Positions 9,640-18,009 of a DNA stretch of 64,000 nucleotides are shown piece by piece. Numbering within the stretch: position 1 is the stretch's first letter; every line of letters starts with the position of its first letter. Location: assembly GCF_937906905.1 (NCBI RefSeq), contig NZ_CALERY010000011.1, positions 1 to 64,000 on the forward strand, read 5' to 3'. The DNA is from an uncultured Helicobacter sp. GTDB taxonomy: Bacteria > Campylobacterota > Campylobacteria > Campylobacterales > Helicobacteraceae. A program made the position numbers and the translations under genes. The notes beneath the pieces were generated by a model. That model was given only the letters and a program-made list of their open reading frames with translations, was not told where the DNA came from and did not search any database.

Positions 9640-9743
9640 AACCTCTGTATAGAAACTCTATCCAGCTACGCCGCGCACTTTTCAAGCTCACCTACACACC
9701 GCCCAAACTCACATACCGCGCGTGAAACAAGCGCAAAATGAGC

Positions 9744-10286
9744 TTATAGATAGAGTTCGTAGATTCTAGATTCTCCAGAATCTTGCTTGCTAAATTCCCC
9801 CCTAGAATCCAGGCTAGATTCTAGGGTCAAAATCTTTACCACCATACACGAAAACCCGCTCTCTAAGAGCATATCCACTAGATTCTCGCCCCACTCGATA
9901 CAATGCAGTCCCTTTTCACCAAGCCAGTCTAAAAGCCCAAGCTGCAGCACTTCTTCGCTTGTGCGGTGGTATAAGTCATAATGATACATTCCGCCATAGT
10001 CGTGCATTAGGCTAAAAGTGGGTGAAGTAGCACTCGCACTAGAATCTAGACTTAGAGACTCTGGGCTGGATTGCGCGTTAGATTCTCTATGGGATTGCGT
10101 GCTGGGCTTTGCTGCGGACTCTCGTGCGCGCAGGCAGGTAAGCAGTGCTTGGGTGAGCGTTGTTTTGCCACTGCCTACTTCGCCACTTAGGATAATGATA
10201 GGGCGATTGCAGTCCAAAATATCGCGCGCGATAGATTCTAGCTCGCCTTGCCCTGCGCATAGACGCGCATGCAGTTTATGCGCCAT
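9744..10286 (-). CDS. tsaE: tRNA t6A37 threonylcarbamoyladenosine ATPase TsaE
   Basis: 180 residues from ATG 10286. TsaE is the ATPase partner of TsaB/TsaD in making t6A at position 37 of ANN-decoding tRNAs. The P-loop SGEVGSGKTTL and the downstream HYDLYHRTSEEVLQLGLLDW and CIEWGENL segments are family hallmarks. The start at MAHKLHARLC was preferred over the longer open frame because that frame runs through the end of dnaX. The accepted start overlaps dnaX by 11 bp, as expected for translational coupling. About 30 Ser/Glu-rich residues (around 55-88, SPESLSLDSSASATSP) interrupt the core after the P-loop helix; this makes the protein longer than usual for the family. Confidence 0.9.
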   Translation of the reverse strand: MAHKLHARLCAGQGELESIARDILDCNRPIIILSGEVGSGKTTLTQALLTCLRARESAAKPSTQSHRESNAQSSPESLSLDSSASATSPTFSLMHDYGGMYHYDLYHRTSEEVLQLGLLDWLGEKGLHCIEWGENLVDMLLESGFSCMVVKILTLESSLDSRGEFSKQDSGESRIYELYL

Positions 10287-12528
10287 TATGCTCCACTCGC
10301 ATGCTTGTAGCACCAAAATGCTGCTTGATACCTTGGATAAGAGCGTGGTTTTCTTGCTTGAAAGTATCGTTTGTGGAGCTGGTAGATTCTGGGCTTGGCG
10401 CAGAAGGATTGGCATAAGCCCCGCTATCCGCGCCACCAGCTGGAGTTTGGGCTGGATTTTGAGCGGGAGTTTGGACGAGCTTGTCGCGACTCCATGGCAC
10501 TTCGTTCAAAATCTCTGGGGCAATATGATCTGGGCGGATTTCTTGCATGCTGTGGAGAATGAGATCTTTTTGCGTGATAGGCGCTTGACTTGGAGGATTG
10601 GTGGGCTCTCCAGAATCTAGCGCGGAATCTCTGGGGCTTGGCACACTAGATTCTGGGGTGCTAAATTTGGCTATGCTAGATTCTGGCGCGGGCTGTGGGG
10701 CTTGCGTTTGTGCAGGGGCTTGCGTGTGATCTTGTGCGTGATCTTGCGTAGAGATAGGTGTGGCGATATTTGGCGCAGAATCTACACTAGGCGCTGCGCT
10801 TGATTCTGGCTTGGACTCTGTTTTGGATTCTGGCTGGAGATTTTTTATCACAAGCTCTGTATCTGGCGCGAAGACTTCTTTGGCAAACTCGCGTATAAGC
10901 CCGAAATACTGCCGTAGCACAGCGCGATCTGCCTCATCTCCATTGCTACACCAATACAATGTGCTAGGAGTATTGGGCGTAGGTGCTGGGACAAACTGCC
11001 CAAAATGCACCGAACGCTTAAACGCCTCTCCAAGCTCATAGGAGCGATCAGCGATTTTTGCCACAAGTGTGGCAAATGCCTGCTGATAAATCGCCTGTGA
11101 GCTCGCTTGATGGGCGCTGTTTCCGCTAGGGCTTTGGGGCGAATTTGTATGGAAGTCCTCTTGTGCTTGGGGTTGTGGGGCATGGGTTTTAAGCGCACTT
11201 GACTCCGGGGCAGTTGTAGCCGCGGGCGCTGTGCTACTAGAATCCAAAGCCCCTGCACTCGCGCCAGAATCTAGCGCACCAGCCACTTGCGCAGAATCTG
11301 GCGCGTCAAAGCCCCTTGACTCCGCCTCGCTAGATTCTGCTTTACTCGATTCTGTATTGCTAGATTTTGCACTAGACTCTAGCACGCCCAAACCACCGCC
11401 TGCATTGCTAGCACCCAGAGAATCCACACCAGAATCCACACCAGCATTTGGCGCAGTAAAAATCCCGGGCGTAGATTCTAGGCGCGCGATGACATCGCTA
11501 ATATCTTTTAGCTTCATAGCTTCGCGCATTTTTAGACTTATGAGCAGCAGGACAAAAGCACCATCGGGATTTAGGTGCAGGAGAGATTTCGCCTGACTCA
11601 AAATCCCCAAAAACCTATCGATAAGCAATAGCGGGAAATCTTTGGACTTGCTAAGTAGCATGTCTTTAAGAAAAATCAGCATTTCATCAATAATCATCTC
11701 GCACTCATACTCGCCAAGAACCTCAAGGCAGCGCACAATCGCTTGCTCATCATCGTGCATAATACTTGCGAAAAAATCTTGGAGATTTTTAGGATCTACA
11801 ATCCCTAGCATTTGCGTTACTTGGGGGATTGTCAGGTATTTGTCGCAGTAGTTTATCGCCTGGTCAGTGAGTGTTAGCGTATCGCGCAGGCTACCCCCGC
11901 CGCTGCGTGCGATAATATCAAGCGCGCCAGGCTCAAACCCCACGCCCTCTTTTTCTAAAATCATCTCCAAATGCGCGATGACGGCTTTGTGCGGGATTTT
12001 TTTAAAGCGAAAATGCTGCGTGCGGCTTAGGATTGTGGCAGGAAGCTTTAGTGGATCGGTGGTAGCTAGGATAAACTTCACATACGCTGGAGGCTCTTCA
12101 AGTGTCTTTAGCAGCGCATTAAAGGCTTCTTTGGTGAGCATATGCACTTCATCGATGATAAAAACCTTGAAACGCGACATGGTGGGGGCATATTTGGTCT
12201 GCTCGATGAGATCGCGGATACTATCAATACTGCGATTTGACGCCGCGTCCATCTCCATGATATCGATATTTCTCCCCTCCAGCGTGGCTTTGCAAATATC
12301 GCACTCCCCGCAAGGCGTGCTTGTGGGTCCCTGCTCACACTCTAAGGCGCGCGCGAAGATTCTAGCCGAGCTTGTCTTCCCGCTACCGCGCAGTCCGCTA
12401 AACAAATACGCATGCACGACGCGGTCTTTATCCAGTGCCATGGAGAGCGTTTGAGATACGGCTTCTTGCCCGACAAGATCGCAAAATCGCTTGGGGCGGT
12501 ATTTCAGTGCTAGTGCTAGGGAGCTCAT
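10276..12528 (-). CDS. dnaX: DNA polymerase III subunits gamma/tau DnaX
   Basis: 750 residues, the clamp-loader ATPase of the replisome. The AAA+ module has Walker A GLRGSGKT (45-52), a zinc site with Cys73, Cys76 and Cys79, IIDEVHML, and sensor motifs. It is unusually long: residues about 352-470 and 560-690 are Ser/Ala/Glu/Pro/Gln-rich with repeated DSG, AESS and PESS units, on both sides of a folded-looking segment (AIYQQAFATLVAKIADRSYE...). These stretches are encoded by dense AGAATC/GATTCT motifs. No programmed frameshift signal was identified, so only the full-length form is proposed. The stop overlaps the tsaE start. SD TAAGGA lies before the ATG. Confidence 0.95.
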   Translation of the reverse strand: MSSLALALKYRPKRFCDLVGQEAVSQTLSMALDKDRVVHAYLFSGLRGSGKTSSARIFARALECEQGPTSTPCGECDICKATLEGRNIDIMEMDAASNRSIDSIRDLIEQTKYAPTMSRFKVFIIDEVHMLTKEAFNALLKTLEEPPAYVKFILATTDPLKLPATILSRTQHFRFKKIPHKAVIAHLEMILEKEGVGFEPGALDIIARSGGGSLRDTLTLTDQAINYCDKYLTIPQVTQMLGIVDPKNLQDFFASIMHDDEQAIVRCLEVLGEYECEMIIDEMLIFLKDMLLSKSKDFPLLLIDRFLGILSQAKSLLHLNPDGAFVLLLISLKMREAMKLKDISDVIARLESTPGIFTAPNAGVDSGVDSLGASNAGGGLGVLESSAKSSNTESSKAESSEAESRGFDAPDSAQVAGALDSGASAGALDSSSTAPAATTAPESSALKTHAPQPQAQEDFHTNSPQSPSGNSAHQASSQAIYQQAFATLVAKIADRSYELGEAFKRSVHFGQFVPAPTPNTPSTLYWCSNGDEADRAVLRQYFGLIREFAKEVFAPDTELVIKNLQPESKTESKPESSAAPSVDSAPNIATPISTQDHAQDHTQAPAQTQAPQPAPESSIAKFSTPESSVPSPRDSALDSGEPTNPPSQAPITQKDLILHSMQEIRPDHIAPEILNEVPWSRDKLVQTPAQNPAQTPAGGADSGAYANPSAPSPESTSSTNDTFKQENHALIQGIKQHFGATSMRVEHNGA

Positions 12529-12565
12529 GATTATTTCCTTATGTGTTACCCATTAAACTTGGCAT

Positions 12566-12571
12566 TGTATA
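12566..12571 (-). promoter_or_regulatory. Possible -10 box for dnaX-tsaE
   Basis: On the minus strand TGTTATACAATG contains a TATACA hexamer about 37 bp before the dnaX start. It is a reasonable but imperfect -10; no confident -35 was seen. The remainder of 12529-12665 shows no other feature. Confidence 0.35.
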
Positions 12572-12665
12572 ACAAGATTCCATAGCTAGATATTAAGCAC
12601 TAGTCTTTACAATTTATCGCGCAAGACTAAATCCCCCAAGCCAGAGAGCCCAACGCGAAGTCATG

Positions 12666-13136
12666 CTAGCGAAAAGTCTTGTTGCGCGAGGTGATGTAAA
12701 GGTAGATTGCATTTATTTCTTCATCAGTGAGATTGTAGCGGGGCATGACGCCATTATCCTTGCTTAGAGCGATTTTGAACGCAGGAAAAGTAAGGTTGTT
12801 GATACGCGGAGCGATGATGTGCTTTTGCTTGCCTTTGTGGGTGTAGGAGGCAAGCAGATTCTCCTCGCCATCGCGCCCGTGGCATTTCACGCAGCCTATC
12901 CCGCGCGGATTCTCATAGAGATTTGCACCATATTCTTGCGGTGTGATGAAACTATCATCGTGCAGGCTAGATTCTATCTCCTCGCGCTGCTCTGGCGTGT
13001 ATTGCTCTTGCTGTGCGAAAATGAGACTAGGAAACATGGCAAACGCACATATATGCAAAAAAACTCCAAGACGCAAGAACACTCTAAAGCGATTGTAGAT
13101 TCTGGGGCGTTTGGCTGTGTGGCTTTCTGCTCGCAT
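12666..13136 (-). CDS. Monohaem c-type cytochrome, secreted
   Basis: 156 residues. Basic N-terminus and a hydrophobic stretch (VFLRLGVFLHICAFAMFPSLIFA) form a signal peptide or membrane anchor, placing the haem domain in the periplasm. The single haem site is CVKCH (residues 82-86), and the distal methionine is probably in GVMPRYNLT, followed by the typical C-terminal helix TDEEINAIYLYITS. The fold resembles small class I cytochromes c that shuttle electrons between the bc1 complex and oxidases or peroxidases; the partner is not evident. It is divergent from folD with 61 bp between starts, and AAAGG precedes the start. Confidence 0.85.
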   Translation of the reverse strand: MRAESHTAKRPRIYNRFRVFLRLGVFLHICAFAMFPSLIFAQQEQYTPEQREEIESSLHDDSFITPQEYGANLYENPRGIGCVKCHGRDGEENLLASYTHKGKQKHIIAPRINNLTFPAFKIALSKDNGVMPRYNLTDEEINAIYLYITSRNKTFR

Positions 13137-13160
13137 ATTTTGCCTTTAAGGTTTTGCGGG

Positions 13161-13166
13161 TATAAT
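13161..13166 (+). promoter_or_regulatory. -10 box (TATAAT) for folD
   Basis: GCGGGTATAATAG gives a perfect -10 hexamer 32 bp before the folD start, in the 61-bp divergent gap with the cytochrome gene. A T-rich stretch (AAGGTTTTGC) precedes it. Confidence 0.65.
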
Positions 13167-13197
13167 AGCACACTTTTAGCACAAGTGAAAGGCGCTT

Positions 13198-14055
13198 ATG
13201 ACCCTACTAGATGGCAAATCCCTCTCCCTCCAAATCCAAGATACACTCCAATCCATCATAACCAAGCTCCCAAGCGCACCGAAGCTTGTGGTGCTGCTTG
13301 TGGGCGATGACCCAGCCTCGCATGCCTATGTAGGTATGAAAGCCAAAGCTTGCGAGCGAGTGGGGATTGTAGGCGAGGTGCTGCGGTTTTCTCATGATGT
13401 AGAGGAGAGTGAGATTCTAGCGCACATAGAGCGGCTAAATCACGATATAAGTGTGCATGGCTTGCTCGTCCAGCTCCCCTTACCCTCTCATATCAACACT
13501 ACCAAAATCCTAGAATCCATCTCGCCCCATAAAGATGTCGATGGATTCCACCCGCTCAATGTCGGTAGAATCCAGTGCAACACCGAGATAGATCGCGCAT
13601 TCGCACCTGCTACGCCGCTTGGAGTCATGCGACTACTCGAGCATTATCATATCGATGTCAAGGGCAAAAATGTCGCAATCATCGGTGCGAGCAATATCGT
13701 AGGCAAACCGCTTGCCGCGCTCATGAACAATGCTTGTGCGACAACAAGTCTCTGCCATATCCACACAAAAGATATCAGCACCTACACGCGCGCAGCAGAC
13801 ATTATCTGTGTGGGCGTGGGCAAGCCAAATCTCATTAGCGCAGATATGGTGCAAGAGGGGGCAATTGTCATTGACATTGGGATAAACCGCCTAGAATCTG
13901 GTGCGCTGGTAGGAGATGTGGAGTTTGAAGCAGTCGCGCCAAAGTGCAGCTTCATCACGCCTGTGCCAGGAGGTGTGGGACCTATGACAATAGCAAGCTT
14001 GCTAGAAAACACGCTAAAAGCCTATCGCCTGCTAGAATCTAGCGCAACCCCTTAA
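13198..14055 (+). CDS. folD: Bifunctional methylenetetrahydrofolate dehydrogenase/cyclohydrolase FolD
   Basis: 285 residues, the normal family length. FolD interconverts methylene-, methenyl- and formyl-tetrahydrofolate using NADP(H), supplying one-carbon units for purines and initiator tRNA. Signatures include VGDDPASHAYVGMKAKACERVGI, GLLVQLPLP, the catalytic region KDVDGFHPLNVGR, the nucleotide-binding segment IIGASNIVGKPLAALM and the C-terminal PVPGGVGPMTIASLL. First gene of a rightward block with the same order as H. pylori HP0577-HP0569. Confidence 0.96.
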   Translation: MTLLDGKSLSLQIQDTLQSIITKLPSAPKLVVLLVGDDPASHAYVGMKAKACERVGIVGEVLRFSHDVEESEILAHIERLNHDISVHGLLVQLPLPSHINTTKILESISPHKDVDGFHPLNVGRIQCNTEIDRAFAPATPLGVMRLLEHYHIDVKGKNVAIIGASNIVGKPLAALMNNACATTSLCHIHTKDISTYTRAADIICVGVGKPNLISADMVQEGAIVIDIGINRLESGALVGDVEFEAVAPKCSFITPVPGGVGPMTIASLLENTLKAYRLLESSATP

Positions 14056-14176
14056 AAATCCCACATGGAGATTCTGGGGTAGGTTTTCCCAAGCACGCTG
14101 CAAATATGCTAAATATTGGCGTGCTAGTATGTTGGGGAGATTGATCCCAGAATCCACTAAATCATAAAGGATACAA

Positions 14177-15106
14177 ATGAAAGCCTTTTTCAACGCATTA
14201 CTACGCTTTAGCTCGAGCTGGACGGGGACGATTGTCATCGTGCTAGGTCTCATTTTTTTCGTCGCACAAGCCTTTACAATCCCATCGCGTTCTATGGTCG
14301 GCACACTCTATGAGGGAGATTTTCTCTTTGTGAAAAAGTTCAGCTACGGAATCCCAATCCCCAGAATCCCATGGATTGAGCTGCCTGTTTTTCCCGACTT
14401 TAAAGGCAATGGACATGTAATCGAGGGGGCTCGCCCTGAACGAGGGGATATCGTAGTGTTTATCCCCCCACATGTAGAGAAGACCTATTTCGTCAAGCGT
14501 GTGTTCGCCACGGGTGGCGATGAAGTGCTTTTCACGCCAAATGGTCTCTATCTCCACCCTAAAGAGGGCAATGACTATGTGCGCGAGCATTTTGGTGATA
14601 GGCAGATTCTGGAGATGGGCGGCAAGCTTTTCGCGCTCGATCCATTTGCGGCTATGCATCATGGAATCAATACCGATGAGGGCTCTTCAGCTTTCTTGGA
14701 GATGGTGCAGCGCTACACAGGCGCGCTCATCGCCAATCGCTCGCCCTATGACTACACGCAAAATGACCGCGCCATCGCCATGGAGCCTAGAATCAAAAAT
14801 GGGCAGATTGGATATTTCTACAAGCAGATTCCAGAAGATGAGTCATTTATGATAGGTGATAATCGCAATAACAGCGAGGACTCTCGATTCTGGGGGAGTG
14901 TGGGGTATAAAAACATCATCGGTCAGCCATGGTTTATCTATTTTAGTATGAATCTCACAGGCAGCCTTGAAGCCGATGCGCCAAACAACCCAAAGCAGCG
15001 ATATAGCGTGCGCTGGGAGCGAATGTTTAAAGGTATGGATTCTATCGAGGAGCAAGCAAGAGCGCGCAAATCCAACTCAATCGATCAAGAATACTCCAAA
15101 CAATGA
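14177..15106 (+). CDS. lepB: Signal peptidase I LepB
   Basis: 309 residues. An inner-membrane serine/lysine-dyad protease that removes signal peptides from exported proteins. One N-terminal membrane helix (about 16-34) precedes the catalytic segment IPSRSM with Ser39; the general base is Lys107 in YFVKRVFATGGD. The late box GDNRNNSEDSRFWG is also present. The insertion between boxes is long, as in other Helicobacter signal peptidases. AAAGGATACAA precedes the ATG. The 121-bp gap after folD contains an imperfect GCACGC/GCGTGC inverted repeat of unknown role. Next to lepB lies an M50 protease gene, as in H. pylori. Confidence 0.95.
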   Translation: MKAFFNALLRFSSSWTGTIVIVLGLIFFVAQAFTIPSRSMVGTLYEGDFLFVKKFSYGIPIPRIPWIELPVFPDFKGNGHVIEGARPERGDIVVFIPPHVEKTYFVKRVFATGGDEVLFTPNGLYLHPKEGNDYVREHFGDRQILEMGGKLFALDPFAAMHHGINTDEGSSAFLEMVQRYTGALIANRSPYDYTQNDRAIAMEPRIKNGQIGYFYKQIPEDESFMIGDNRNNSEDSRFWGSVGYKNIIGQPWFIYFSMNLTGSLEADAPNNPKQRYSVRWERMFKGMDSIEEQARARKSNSIDQEYSKQ

Positions 15107-15143
15107 TTGTGCAAATACCACAGAGTAGCTAGGAAATAATCCC

Positions 15144-15809
15144 ATGGGCGATATACTAAGCACACAAGAGCTGATAAAACTTTGCTGCATGATCATTGCT
15201 CTGCTTATCAGTATCATAGGGCATGAGATTATGCATGGGCTTGTGGCGTATCACTATGGAGACTCTAGCGCCAAAGATGCCAAGCGCCTAAGCCCAAACC
15301 CTCTGCGCCATATCGATCTTTTTGGCTCGATTATCCTGCCAGGAGTGCTTTATCTCACTCAAGCGCCCTTTCTCTTTGGCTGGGCGAAGCCTGTGCCTGT
15401 GGATATCGAGCATATTATACGCACGCGCGGATTTTCTGCTGCCACAGGCGTGGCACTTGCGGGCGTGGCATATAATCTAGCCCTGGCTTTTGCCTGCTCA
15501 CTAGTGCTTACAAGCGGAATCATCGAGCTTGATAGCAATGCAGGCGCAATCGCTACACTGCTGCTACTCTATCTCGTGCAGTATAATATTTTGCTTTTTG
15601 TGTTTAATCTCCTGCCTATTCCGCCACTTGATGGTTCGCGCGCGCTGCTTTTTGTCGCACTGAAATTTGGCTGGCTCAAGCTAGCGAGACTCCTAGAATC
15701 TATCGCGCCTTTTGGGATATTTATTATTTTTATCCTATTATTTATCCCGGGTTTATCGAGAATTTTATTTTATCCTGTTACAATGCTTTTGCAATTTTTA
15801 CTAGGCTAG
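15144..15809 (+). CDS. Site-2 protease family (M50) membrane metalloprotease
   Basis: 221 residues, with about six hydrophobic segments. The zinc site HEIMH (His27, Glu28, His31) lies in the first membrane region, and NLLPIPPLDGSR carries the third zinc ligand Asp. This is the short, PDZ-less S2P class, homologous by position and motif to H. pylori HP0575. Substrates are unknown; relatives cleave membrane-bound regulators or leftover signal peptides, and its constant place after lepB would fit clean-up of signal peptides, which is inference. Confidence 0.88.
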   Translation: MGDILSTQELIKLCCMIIALLISIIGHEIMHGLVAYHYGDSSAKDAKRLSPNPLRHIDLFGSIILPGVLYLTQAPFLFGWAKPVPVDIEHIIRTRGFSAATGVALAGVAYNLALAFACSLVLTSGIIELDSNAGAIATLLLLYLVQYNILLFVFNLLPIPPLDGSRALLFVALKFGWLKLARLLESIAPFGIFIIFILLFIPGLSRILFYPVTMLLQFLLG

Positions 15810-15817
15810 GTGCAGAA

Positions 15818-16321
15818 ATGATCTTTATCGCTTCAGATCATGCGGGGTTTATACTTAAAGGTTTTGTGAAGCAGTGGCTAGAGGCACACGGATATGAAGT
15901 CTGTGATCTAGGCGTGGAGAGTGAGTCGCGCGTAGATTATCCAGACTACGCCAAGCTACTTTGCCAAAAGCTCCTTGAAGCCAATGCAAAATCCAAGCTA
16001 GATTCTAGGACAGAATCTAGCACTACACCTGCTACGAGCCCAGAATCCAATCAAGGGATTCTCATCTGTGGTAGTGGGATAGGCATGAGCATGAGCGCTA
16101 ATCGCTTCCCTGGTATCCGCGCTGCTCTTTGCACAAGCGCCTACATGGCACATATCACCAGAGCACACAATGATGCCAATGTCCTCTGCCTTGGCGCTCG
16201 TATCAGCGGGGAAGGCGAGGTAGAATCCATGCTTGAAGCGTTTTTCACCACGGAGTTTGAAGGCGGGCGACACAGCTGCCGTGTCGGGAAAATCGAAGCG
16301 GAGATAATCAAAAAGGACTAG
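15818..16321 (+). CDS. rpiB: Ribose-5-phosphate isomerase B
   Basis: 167 residues, interconverting ribose-5-phosphate and ribulose-5-phosphate in the pentose phosphate pathway. Signatures are FIASDHAGF at the N-terminus, CDLGVES, the GSGIGMSMSANRFPGIRAALC phosphate-binding loop region and HNDANVLCLGAR. Between DYPDYAKLLCQKLLEANAK and GILICGSG there is a roughly 20-residue Ser/Thr/Glu/Pro-rich insertion (about residues 55-75) not expected in this compact family; it is encoded by two AGAATC motifs. Part of the folD-ychF block. Confidence 0.93.
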   Translation: MIFIASDHAGFILKGFVKQWLEAHGYEVCDLGVESESRVDYPDYAKLLCQKLLEANAKSKLDSRTESSTTPATSPESNQGILICGSGIGMSMSANRFPGIRAALCTSAYMAHITRAHNDANVLCLGARISGEGEVESMLEAFFTTEFEGGRHSCRVGKIEAEIIKKD

Positions 16322-16324
16322 GCA

Positions 16325-16663
16325 ATGGATTTGGCGCTAAAGTGGTTTGCTGGCACGATTTTTGTTCTTTTTGTCCTCTATATGGTGGCTAAAACCATGT
16401 TCTATAAATCTGTCGCACAAAAAGAGGAGCGCAATGCCGCAGCGATGAAACTCACGCTCCAAGAGGCTGAAATCCTTATCCAAAAGCACCAGCTTCAGCT
16501 TCAGCGTGCGCTGGGGAATATCGATATCCTAACCCAAGAGATGAATTCCCTGCGCAATGAGATTAAAACGCTCAAACAGCGTAATTCCCAATATCGTGTC
16601 GAGACAGATAAATACCGCGCGCGCATCAAGGATCTCGAGCAAAAAATCGAAGCCCTACTCTAA
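16325..16663 (+). CDS. Small membrane-anchored coiled-coil protein (HP0573 position)
   Basis: 112 residues: one N-terminal membrane helix (about 6-24) then an uninterrupted coiled coil rich in Leu, Glu, Gln and Lys to the end. Topology would leave the coiled coil in the cytoplasm or periplasm; orientation is not clear. It lies three bases after rpiB and before apt, the position of H. pylori HP0573. Function unknown. AAGGA overlaps the end of rpiB. Confidence 0.8.
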   Translation: MDLALKWFAGTIFVLFVLYMVAKTMFYKSVAQKEERNAAAMKLTLQEAEILIQKHQLQLQRALGNIDILTQEMNSLRNEIKTLKQRNSQYRVETDKYRARIKDLEQKIEALL

Positions 16664-16698
16664 AGCGATCAATATCAATCAAACTCAAAGGAGCCAGC

Positions 16699-17253
16699 AT
16701 GACCCCCACACTTCAGGCACTTTCCGCGCAGCTACGCGAGAATCTACGCGAAATCCCAGACTACCCAAAGCCCGGAATTTTGTTCTATGACATTACCACG
16801 ATTTTGGAGAATGCCAGCTGCTTGCATAATATTATTAGCTTCTGGCACGAGCGCTATAAAGATGAGCATATCACACATGTCGTAGGCATAGAATCTAGGG
16901 GTTTCATCTTTGGTGCAGCGCTCGCGTATGCGCTTGGCGTTGGGCTTGTCCCCGTGCGCAAAAAGGGTAAGCTCCCTTACAAAACATTCTCGCAAGACTA
17001 TGCCCTAGAATATGGCACCGACACGCTAGAAATCCACCAAGACGCCTTTGCTAGCACGCTAGCTAAAGGCGAGAAGCCTCGTGTCGTGCTCGTAGATGAT
17101 CTACTAGCTACAGGTGGGACTGCGCGAGCGAGCGTGGAGCTTATCAAGCAAGCTGGTGGCGAATGTATTGAGGCATGCTTCCTTGTCCGCTTACTCGAGC
17201 TTCATGGCGAAAAAAATCTCACAACAAATTTCATTGCTATTTTGGACTGCTAA
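16699..17253 (+). CDS. apt: Adenine phosphoribosyltransferase
   Basis: 184 residues. Salvages adenine to AMP using PRPP. The PRPP-binding loop VVLVDDLLATGGTARA is intact, as are the FYDITTI and GIESRGFIFGAALAY segments. Its stop codon is directly followed by the DedA-family start (TAAATG), so translation is probably coupled. Confidence 0.96.
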   Translation: MTPTLQALSAQLRENLREIPDYPKPGILFYDITTILENASCLHNIISFWHERYKDEHITHVVGIESRGFIFGAALAYALGVGLVPVRKKGKLPYKTFSQDYALEYGTDTLEIHQDAFASTLAKGEKPRVVLVDDLLATGGTARASVELIKQAGGECIEACFLVRLLELHGEKNLTTNFIAILDC

Positions 17254-18009
17254 ATGCTCTTTATCAAAAAACACGCCAAAATGCTGCTTACATGGGGGAT
17301 TCTAGGCGGAATCATTATCGCGCTTATCTACTACATGGCAAGCACAGATTTCTCACTTGAAGAAGCCATCATCACGCTCTGGGATACCTATGTCGCAGAT
17401 TGGGGCTATGTGATTTTGTTTTGCTGGAGTATTTTAGAGGGTGAGCTTGGGCTGATATTTGCCGGTATCGCTAGTCATACTGGGCATCTTAATGTGTGGA
17501 TTGCGATTTTTGTCGCAGGGCTTGGGGGATTTGTAGGCGATCAAATTTATTTCTACATTGGGCGATTTAATCGCAACTATATCCAAACCCGACTTGCCAG
17601 CCAGCGTCGCAAGCTAGCCCTAGCGCATTTGCTCTTGCAAAAATACGGCTGGAGTATTATTTTTATCCAGCGCTATATGTATGGCATGCGCACCATTATC
17701 CCCATAAGCATAGGGATTACCCGCTACTCTGCGCTGAAGTTTGCGATCATCAATCTCATTAGCGCGTGGGTGTGGGCAGCCATTACGATTCTGCTAGCGT
17801 GGATATTGGGCGATAAGATTCTTGAGCTCTTGCAGCTTTTCAAATCCCACCCCTACATCTTTATCATTTTTGCCTGCGCGCTTATTGGCACGGCGTGGTG
17901 GTTTCTCTCATCGCGCACGCAAAAAATCGACAAAAGGATCGACAAGCTCCAAACCCAGCTCAAAACCAAATCCACTAAACCAATCGCTACAAAGGACACA
18001 TCATGCTAA
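17254..18009 (+). CDS. DedA family membrane protein
   Basis: 251 residues with about five to six hydrophobic segments. The DedA/VTT core shows EGELGLIFAGIASHTGHLN, GDQIYFYIGRF and the arginine-bearing FIQRYMYGMRTIIPISIG segments. Known members help recycle undecaprenyl phosphate or scramble phospholipids and maintain proton motive force. The C-terminal tail is Lys/Thr-rich. It overlaps pepA by 7 bp and follows apt without a gap. Confidence 0.88.
   Translation: MLFIKKHAKMLLTWGILGGIIIALIYYMASTDFSLEEAIITLWDTYVADWGYVILFCWSILEGELGLIFAGIASHTGHLNVWIAIFVAGLGGFVGDQIYFYIGRFNRNYIQTRLASQRRKLALAHLLLQKYGWSIIFIQRYMYGMRTIIPISIGITRYSALKFAIINLISAWVWAAITILLAWILGDKILELLQLFKSHPYIFIIFACALIGTAWWFLSSRTQKIDKRIDKLQTQLKTKSTKPIATKDTSC

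Noticed and set aside
10287..10436. N-terminal extension of tsaE into dnaX
   Set aside because: The extra 50 codons lie in the dnaX coding sequence in another frame and have no TsaE-like sequence; the ATG at 10286 fits the family start.
14090..14131. Terminator hairpin between folD and lepB (GCACGC...GCGTGC)
   Set aside because: The stem is only 6 bp with a long loop and no T-run; kept only as a remark.
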